Shown piece after piece: positions 7,658-11,642 of a DNA stretch of 11,642 nucleotides. The notes beneath the pieces were generated by a model. The model worked only from the letters and a program-made list of their open reading frames with translations. It was not told the origin of the DNA and searched no databases. Within the stretch, counting starts at the first letter, position 1, and each line of letters begins with the position of its first letter. The position numbers and the translations under genes are program-made. Source of the DNA: a bacterium (GTDB taxonomy: Bacteria > Fidelibacterota > Marinisomatia > Marinisomatales > JAHJCW01); NCBI GenBank assembly GCA_030621275.1, contig JAUXHY010000014.1, positions 1 to 11,642 on the forward strand, given 5' to 3'.

Positions 7658-7858
7658 ATGAAATACTTAACATACTTAATAAGCCTCTTGTTTGTTTTGG
7701 CATTTGTCGGATGCGATAAAGCTAAAGACACCGCTACCGATGTAAAAGAAACCGAAGCCGTAGTAGAAGAAGTAGAAACAGTTGAAGAAATTGCAGAAGA
7801 AGCTACTGAGGTATTGGAAGAAGTTGCTGAAGAAGCAAAAGAAGAAGTAACAGAATAA
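7658..7858 (+). CDS. Small, highly acidic lipoprotein of unknown function
   Basis: A 66-aa protein. The start at 7658 is chosen over the in-frame ATG at 7610 for two reasons. AAGGAA (7646-7651) lies 6 nt before it, and from here the protein begins directly with a lipoprotein signal, MKYLTYLISLLFVLAFVGC (lipobox Cys 19). The mature part, about 48 residues, is almost entirely Glu, Ala, Val, Thr and Lys, with EEV/EEA steps that predict one long charged helix or coiled coil. Its GAA-rich coding DNA is locally repetitive. It resembles small anchored spacer or entericidin-like lipoproteins in layout only; I do not recognise a family. It is the last gene before a strong terminator. Confidence 0.75.
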   Translation: MKYLTYLISLLFVLAFVGCDKAKDTATDVKETEAVVEEVETVEEIAEEATEVLEEVAEEAKEEVTE

Positions 7859-7877
7859 TTATTTAGTAATTATTTGT

Positions 7878-7912
7878 AAAAAGGGAAGCTGGATTTTAGC
7901 TTCCCTTTTTTA
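7878..7912 (+). terminator. Rho-independent terminator after the acidic lipoprotein
   Basis: A perfect 13-bp stem pairs 7878-7890 (A-run, GGGAAGCT) with 7898-7910 (AGCTTCCC, T-run) around a 7-nt loop and continues into T-rich sequence. It lies 20 nt after the lipoprotein stop. The flanking A- and T-runs would also allow function on the other strand. Confidence 0.93.
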
Positions 7913-7951
7913 TTTTGGTGATGACAGATCCACCGAATACTTACCTATGGT

Positions 7952-8002
7952 AAATAGAGGCTGCTAACCTCTGCAGTGTGAAGACAGCGCTAATCTCTAT
8001 TT
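7952..8002 (-). pseudogene. Decayed tRNA-Val(CAC) fragment with a perfect closing stem
   Basis: Positions 7970-7991 match 11388-11409 of the intact tRNA-Val at 20 of 22 bases, covering the anticodon arm including the TTCACAC loop. The fragment then continues with AATC as though the 15-nt D-arm had been deleted between two GCT repeats; the T-arm is also mostly lost. The minus-strand orientation is the same as the intact gene. The remnant is bounded by a perfect 8-bp inverted repeat, AAATAGAG (7952-7959) and CTCTATTT (7995-8002). It could therefore still fold as an acceptor-like stem plus an anticodon arm with four of five pairs. It is not a functional canonical tRNA. Confidence 0.75.
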
Positions 8003-8033
8003 TGTCGATGAGAAATCAGAAATTTAAGCCTTC

Positions 8034-8075
8034 TGTATCCACAATAAGCGTATCCACAATGTGGGTATATTTGAC
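8034..8075 (+). repeat. 42-nt intergenic repeat, copy 1
   Basis: First of three 42-nt copies in the window, aligning with no gaps. It matches copy 2 at 35 of 42 positions. It contains two 15-nt units, each starting GTATCCA (8035 and 8050), then TATATTTGAC. The second unit forms a small palindrome, CCACAATGTGG. It lies between the tRNA-Val remnant and the terminator of the GloVer-repeat gene. Confidence 0.8.
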
Positions 8076-8087
8076 TATGCTTAAATA

Positions 8088-8117
8088 AAAAAGCCCCACA
8101 ACTAAGTAGGGCTTTTT
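8088..8117 (-). terminator. Terminator of the GloVer-repeat gene
   Basis: AAAAAGCCC (8088-8096) pairs with GGGCTTTTT (8109-8117) over 9 bp with a 12-nt loop, beginning 16 nt beyond the end of the minus-strand gene. T-runs on both sides make it bidirectional in principle. Confidence 0.88.
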
Positions 8118-8133
8118 ATCATTAAAATGTAGA

Positions 8134-10257
8134 TTATTTCAACAACATCAGCTTAGTAGTTCTCACTTCATTACCTGATGTTATCTTGCTAAGGTACAAT
8201 CCTGCAGGTACTTGTTCATTATTTTGCTTAGTTCCATTCCATATAACTGAGTACCAGCCTTGAGTTTGATTTTCGTTTTGCAGTGTTGATATTAACTTAC
8301 CTGCTATATCATAGATTTCTACCGTTACAAGACTCTCAGTATCTAATCCATATCTAATAGTAGTACTTGGATTAAATGGATTTGGGTAAGCAGGCAACAC
8401 TATGAAATCAGTTGGTATTGAACTAAACATCCCATTAACTCCTAATGTTAAGTCTGTACCTACGTAGTCTTGGTCCGTTAACTCAGTTGTAACTGCAGGA
8501 TACGTATAGCTTACCGGAGTAAATGTCCAATTATCCTTAGTTGCTGTTGATGTACCATTCCATCCGCTTGATACTGATGTACTATAATGCCCAGTCGCAT
8601 TTGTTATGACTGTTGCTCCTCCATTGCTGAAAGCTACTGATACTCCTCCTATTCCATTATTAGCACTATCTCTTACATCTCCTGAAATTGGTACTGCATC
8701 TTTCGTACCTACAAAATCTTGATTTGGCGCATTAGATTGAATACTCGAGTAGGTATAACTGTCCGGTGAAAAGTAAAAACCTGTCTTTGATGGTGTTGAA
8801 GTACCACTCCATCCTTTAGTAATAAACTGTTCATAGTATCCCGTTGCATCAGTTGTGGCTGTTAATCCACTATTACTGAAAGCTACTGATACTCCTCCTA
8901 TTCCATTATTAGCACTATCTCTTACATCTCCTGAAATGATTACTAAAGGTGGATATTGAAAACTAAATATTGTTCCTAAATTACTACTCCCACCGGCACC
9001 CGTCATTCCATACATTTTACCACCACCATAAGCCAATGAGCCCCACCAAGGAAGTGCGCCGTCTTCACCGACAGATGGTTTAGATAGTGAATAACCGAGG
9101 TCATTGTTCACTATACCTGCCAATGGATCCTTATCATGTATTTGATGATCTCTAACTATTTTTGTTAAAATTGCACTTTGGTTATCCATAGAAGCAGATA
9201 ACTTTCCCACTGCACCAGCTCCGGCAAATGAATGCAGAACTTGATAATTGCTACCGTCTGAATAAATCTCAAATATAGTTCCAAGATCATACATTCCTCC
9301 TACCCAAGTCATCCCCAATAATCTTGAGCCAATTCTGATCAATGTCCCTCCGGGGTAACCTCCGTCTGTTACATTATCTGCGAAGGAATGTAATATCTCA
9401 AATCCATTGCTATCTGTGCCGATCCTAAATATTGTTCCGGCGTCATATAGACCACCTATTTCGGTCATACCATATAAAGCTGAACCTATTTGTATTAGTG
9501 AACTAAATGGGAATGAACCATTTGTTGGATTCCCACATTCAAATATATGCAGTAATTCAAAGCTGCTGCCATCTGCGTTGATCTTAAATACTGTACCACA
9601 ATCATAATCTCCTCCCCAATAGGTCATTCCATATAATGTTGATCCATTTTGAATTAAAGATCCGGGTGGCTCTCCTCCATTTGATATATCAAGATAGTTC
9701 ATCGAATGTAATAATTCAAATCCATTACCATCTGTTTGAATCTTAAATATCGTTCCTAACTCATAATATCCACCTAAAAATGTCATTCCGTATAACGTAG
9801 TACCATTTTGCAATAATGCACCATACGGTTGGGCTCCATTGCTTGGATCAAAATAATCAAATGAATGTAGAATTTGATAACTGCTACCGTCCGTTCCGAT
9901 CTTAAATATCGTTCCAGCAGTATTAGTTCCACCTTCAGATGTCATACCATACAACGTTGAACCATCTTGAATTAATCCACCTGTTGGTAACAAACCATCG
10001 GTTGGTATACCTGAAAATGAATGTAGTAATTCAAATCCGCTGCCGTCTGTATCAATTTTAAATATTGTACCTATACCATTAGTTCCACCTTCAGATGTCA
10101 TACCATACAACGTTGATTCGTCAATTATAACCGAATCCCAAGGCAATCCACCATCGTCTGATCCGCCAGAGAAAGAATGCAATAAAGTCGTTTGAGCGAT
10201 TGACATTGTTGTGATACTAAATAGAACTAAAAATAAAACAGCAAAATATTTTTTCAT
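8134..10257 (-). CDS. Secreted GloVer-repeat protein with T9SS type A sorting domain
   Basis: A 707-aa exported protein. Signal peptide is MKKYFAVLFLVLFSITTMSIAQ (residues 1-22). Seven GloVer repeats follow, at 23-75, 76-127, 128-180, 181-233, 234-286, 287-338 and 339-435. Each carries LLHSF, a G-rich turn, LYGMTxxGG and GTIFKI. Seven repeats of 52-53 residues suggest a beta-propeller (inference). Repeat 7 has an extra stretch of about 45 residues (near 355-399). Two carboxypeptidase-regulatory-like beta domains follow (ISGDVRDSANNGIGGVSVAF at 441-460 and 524-543). The protein ends with the T9SS type A domain, from YPNPFNPSTTIRY (624) to the end, so it is probably exported by T9SS and anchored or released at the surface. 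AGGAG lies 6 nt before the ATG, and a terminator follows. No enzymatic motif is visible; binding or adhesion is the likeliest role. Confidence 0.93.
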   Translation of the reverse strand: MKKYFAVLFLVLFSITTMSIAQTTLLHSFSGGSDDGGLPWDSVIIDESTLYGMTSEGGTNGIGTIFKIDTDGSGFELLHSFSGIPTDGLLPTGGLIQDGSTLYGMTSEGGTNTAGTIFKIGTDGSSYQILHSFDYFDPSNGAQPYGALLQNGTTLYGMTFLGGYYELGTIFKIQTDGNGFELLHSMNYLDISNGGEPPGSLIQNGSTLYGMTYWGGDYDCGTVFKINADGSSFELLHIFECGNPTNGSFPFSSLIQIGSALYGMTEIGGLYDAGTIFRIGTDSNGFEILHSFADNVTDGGYPGGTLIRIGSRLLGMTWVGGMYDLGTIFEIYSDGSNYQVLHSFAGAGAVGKLSASMDNQSAILTKIVRDHQIHDKDPLAGIVNNDLGYSLSKPSVGEDGALPWWGSLAYGGGKMYGMTGAGGSSNLGTIFSFQYPPLVIISGDVRDSANNGIGGVSVAFSNSGLTATTDATGYYEQFITKGWSGTSTPSKTGFYFSPDSYTYSSIQSNAPNQDFVGTKDAVPISGDVRDSANNGIGGVSVAFSNGGATVITNATGHYSTSVSSGWNGTSTATKDNWTFTPVSYTYPAVTTELTDQDYVGTDLTLGVNGMFSSIPTDFIVLPAYPNPFNPSTTIRYGLDTESLVTVEIYDIAGKLISTLQNENQTQGWYSVIWNGTKQNNEQVPAGLYLSKITSGNEVRTTKLMLLK
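8627..8688 (-). repeat. 62-nt exact repeat, copy in the second regulatory-like domain
   Basis: Identical at all 62 bases to 8876-8937. It encodes the strand-rich start of the carboxypeptidase-regulatory-like module. The flanking parts of the two modules have diverged, so the identity points to recent duplication or gene conversion within the gene. Confidence 0.92.
8876..8937 (-). repeat. 62-nt exact repeat, copy in the first regulatory-like domain
   Basis: Partner of 8627-8688, in the same orientation 249 nt away (83 codons), which is the module length. Confidence 0.92.
9922..10116 (-). repeat. Near-identical GloVer repeat units 1 and 2
   Basis: A 39-nt exact match (9922-9960 and 10078-10116) encodes STLYGMTSEGGTN in repeats 1 and 2 of the propeller-like region. 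Other repeats have diverged in this segment, so these two are the most recent pair. Confidence 0.85.
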
Positions 10258-10460
10258 GATAACTCCTGTAAAAATGAATTAAGGGAATAACATTCACAAA
10301 TTCCTGATGAATAAAATTAGTATTGTCCAATATCAGTTAAAAGTTTATAATAGAATAACGGGCCTGATATACTGAATGTAAAATAGATACAACTAATTTA
10401 TTCAGCACTGATTTACCAAGGCAACGCTAATTGGAGCATTCTAAGTCAGTTCAACAACTT

Positions 10461-10491
10461 TGTATTCACAGAATGTGTGTATATAGATCAG
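10461..10491 (+). repeat. Degenerate relative of the 42-nt repeat
   Basis: GTATTCACAGAATGTGTG at 10462-10479, then TATAT, parallels the second half of the 42-nt repeat (GTATCCACAATGTGGGTATAT in copy 1), allowing one inserted base. It lies 60-90 nt upstream of copy 2 in the same orientation. Confidence 0.4.
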
Positions 10492-10549
10492 TAATTGGAG
10501 TTACCAACGGATTCGTAATCCATTGCTACTCCGTTAGAAACACTCCCAT

Positions 10550-10591
10550 TGTATCCATAGAATCCGTATCCATAATGTGGTTATATTTGAC
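10550..10591 (+). repeat. 42-nt intergenic repeat, copy 2
   Basis: Matches copy 1 and copy 3 at 35 of 42 positions each, with no gaps. The 15-nt units start at 10551 and 10566 (GTATCCATAGAATCC, GTATCCATAATGTGG), followed by TTATATTTGAC. It lies 89 nt before the outer-membrane-type gene, so promoter or operator activity is possible for this copy. Confidence 0.8.
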
Positions 10592-10680
10592 AATCTCAGT
10601 ATGTATTGACTCTTACCCAATCCTATATTTACACTTGATATATCTTTCTAAGACTTTTTTAATCCGTATAGGAGGTCAAA

Positions 10681-11189
10681 ATGATAAATAAACTTCTATT
10701 GGTGCTTTTAATCCTTCTGGTTATTCCTAATTATTCTCAAGAATTAATTGTTAATAACAATCAACAATCAATTCCATTAAACTTGAACCTAACTAAGCAA
10801 TCTCATAATTTTGAAAAGAATGATTTATCTGATAACACGCAAAAAACAAATGGATTGAATAATGGCAGCTATTTCGATATATCTCCTGGAATTATTTATT
10901 TTGATTTTGGTGAGAGAGCACCTGGTTTCATCAGTAGTATAAATTGGTGTAAAAATAAATATTTTGCCTTGACAGCACTTATTGAATACTTGCCATCAAA
11001 AACAGATATTTTAGATGCACACGTAATTGAATATAAAAAAGACTTTGGTGTCTATTTTGGAACAAAGACTGGTTCCAAAGTGGGGCTTATAGGTTCGGGT
11101 ATTATTCAGGGTTTATTTCTATTGGTGGTAATTACGGAATAGATACTAATTGGGATAAAAGTATTTACTATTACAATTCAATAACATAA
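10681..11189 (+). pseudogene. Frameshifted outer-membrane/secreted protein gene
   Basis: The intact frame runs 10681-11142 (153 aa), starting with a signal peptide, MINKLLLVLLILLVIPNYSQ, after a strong AGGAGGT. From about residue 65 the protein alternates in beta-strand fashion (SYFDISPGIIYFDFG, then YFALTALIEYL). The last 19 residues are abnormally hydrophobic. Adding one G to the GGGG run at 11082-11085 restores a frame reading KVGAYRFGYYSGFISIGGNY and on to the stop at 11187-11189, giving 169 aa with the same strand pattern. A one-base deletion in a homopolymer, either real or a sequencing or assembly error, is therefore likely. I do not recognise the family; a small outer-membrane beta-barrel is the best guess. 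The repaired end is not a typical barrel C-terminus, so more may be missing. Confidence 0.65.
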
Positions 11190-11237
11190 TTACTTTATAA
11201 TAAAATGACGATTACGCCTCCAATATTTGAGCTGTTT

Positions 11238-11279
11238 TGTATCCATAGAAACCGTGTCCACAATCCGGTATTATTTGAC
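11238..11279 (+). repeat. 42-nt intergenic repeat, copy 3
   Basis: Matches copy 2 at 35 of 42 positions with no gaps. Units start at 11239 (GTATCCATAGAAACC) and 11254 (GTGTCCACAATCCGG), followed by TATTATTTGAC. The palindromic centre seen in copy 1 is lost here. It lies 48 nt from the tRNA-Val terminator. Confidence 0.75.
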
Positions 11280-11326
11280 TTTATTTTAATATATTTGATT
11301 AAACCAAGACACCTTTCGCAAACACA

Positions 11327-11350
11327 AAACCCCGTCGTGAAACGGGGTTT
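11327..11350 (-). terminator. Terminator downstream of tRNA-Val
   Basis: AAACCCCGT (11327-11335) pairs perfectly with ACGGGGTTT (11342-11350) around a 6-nt loop. It lies 9 nt beyond the 3' end of the minus-strand tRNA, with TTTTGTG following on that strand. Confidence 0.88.
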
Positions 11351-11358
11351 ATAGAGGG

Positions 11359-11432
11359 TGGGCGATGGCAGGCTCGAACTGCCGACTTCTGCCGTGTGAA
11401 GACAACGCTCTGACCAACTGAGCTAATCGCCC
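11359..11432 (-). tRNA. tRNA-Val (anticodon CAC)
   Basis: A 74-nt cloverleaf on the minus strand. Acceptor GGGCGAT pairs with ATCGCCC, and the discriminator is A. The D-arm is GCTC-AGTTGGTCA-GAGC. The anticodon stem is TTGTC/GGCAG with two G-U pairs, and the loop TTCACAC gives anticodon CAC, reading GUG valine codons. The T-arm is GGCAG-TTCGAGC-CTGCC. The 3' CCA is not fully encoded (ACCC follows), so it would be added after transcription. It is followed by its own terminator. A decayed copy lies at 7952-8002. Confidence 0.96.
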
Positions 11433-11488
11433 TAATTGTAACAAATTACGTTTGATAAATTACATATTAATGATATTATTAAGATTAT

Positions 11489-11642
11489 TTAGATATAAAA
11501 TTTCCACGCACAATAATATTCATCAGGATGCTTATCAGGCGGGCAGGCAATGCAAGTAGTTTTAATGCGCGGATCAATTGTTTTAGCAAATTCTGTATAT
11601 TCCACAAGCCCAACGGATTTGCATGGGAAATCGTGTAGTCCG
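11489..11642 (-). CDS. C-terminus of an unidentified protein with a Cys-rich tail, 5' partial
   Basis: The minus-strand frame is open to the right edge and gives the last 50 residues. The tail holds spaced cysteines in TTCIACPPDKHPDEYYCAW, with another Cys further upstream (DFPCKSVGLVEY). The C-x2-C-x10-C pattern with PPD and a terminal aromatic-rich CAWKFYI is compatible with the C-terminal parts of L-2-amino-thiazoline-4-carboxylate hydrolase-like or DUF6125-type proteins as I remember them, but 50 residues do not settle it. The stop lies 56 nt upstream of tRNA-Val, which is transcribed in the same direction. Confidence 0.6.
   Translation of the reverse strand, partial: GLHDFPCKSVGLVEYTEFAKTIDPRIKTTCIACPPDKHPDEYYCAWKFYI

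Larger units (their letters stand above)
10258..10680. other. 423-nt divergent intergenic region
   Basis: Lies between the GloVer-repeat gene (-) and the outer-membrane-type gene (+) and must hold both promoters. It contains 42-nt repeat copy 2 (10550-10591), a degenerate relative (10461-10491) and a nested inverted repeat. That repeat is AACGGA (10507-10512) with TCCGTT (10530-10535), and GGATT-CGT-AATCC lies inside it. GCAACGCTAAT at 10421-10431 resembles the deleted tRNA-Val junction at 7985-7994, but too briefly to call. An open frame on the + strand at 10431-10691 has no protein-like character. AGGAGGT (10670-10676) is a strong ribosome binding site for the gene at 10681. Confidence 0.6.

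Noticed and set aside
8034..8075. Reverse-strand reading of the repeat as an IS3-type YGYRR motif
   Set aside because: Only a few residues fit, stops occur nearby and the other copies read differently; no transposase domain follows.
8034..10591. 42-nt repeats as integron attC sites or CRISPR repeats
   Set aside because: No RYYYAAC/GTTRRRY ends, no integrase, no regular spacer array, and only three scattered copies.
10588..10630. Sigma70-type promoter with TTGACA/TTGACT and TATATT before the outer-membrane-type gene
   Set aside because: The spacings between candidate -35 and -10 boxes are wrong (about 12 nt) and the group generally uses other promoter elements.
10431..10691. Open frame on the + strand between the two surface-protein genes
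   Set aside because: Composition is not protein-like, it runs through repeat copy 2 and overlaps the ribosome binding site and start of the next gene; no start signal.

Overview
The window reads as chromosomal DNA from an AT-rich member of the Bacteroidota/Chlorobi/Ignavibacteriota group, most likely an Ignavibacteria-type organism. The main evidence is a secreted protein ending in a type IX secretion (T9SS) sorting domain with the YPNPFNPSTTIRY signature. Weak or absent Shine-Dalgarno sequences before several genes fit as well. The lineage is inferred from these signatures, not from a database match.

Left block (1-3370, + strand): a sugar-use operon. It holds the C-terminal part of an N-acylglucosamine 2-epimerase (AGE)-like protein, then galT (galactose-1-phosphate uridylyltransferase) overlapping galK (galactokinase) by ATGA. 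These two catalyse the central Leloir steps; no galE is visible. Just after galK lies a tRNA-derived 43-nt sequence. It resembles the 3' half of an initiator tRNA and can also fold as a tRNA top half.

Middle block (3561-7858): YgjP-like metal hydrolase, MFS transporter, M48 lipoprotein protease (all +), mscL (-), then a HAD_SAK-like phosphatase-fold protein, a small holin-like membrane protein and a very acidic small lipoprotein (all +). Most are envelope or stress related. The lipoprotein ends at a strong terminator.

Right block (7859-11642): a segment that looks rearranged. A decayed tRNA-Val fragment at 7952-8002 and an intact tRNA-Val(CAC) at 11359-11432 lie in the same orientation on either side of about 3.4 kb. 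That segment holds a 707-aa secreted protein with seven GloVer repeats, two duplicated carboxypeptidase-regulatory-like modules and a T9SS tail. It also holds a frameshifted outer-membrane-type gene and three copies of a 42-nt intergenic repeat, each built of two 15-nt units. No integrase or transposase is visible. The window ends in the C-terminus of a minus-strand gene with a Cys-rich tail.

The items most worth follow-up are the 42-nt repeat family, the two tRNA-derived mini structures with perfect closing stems, and the tRNA-Val bracket around the GloVer gene.
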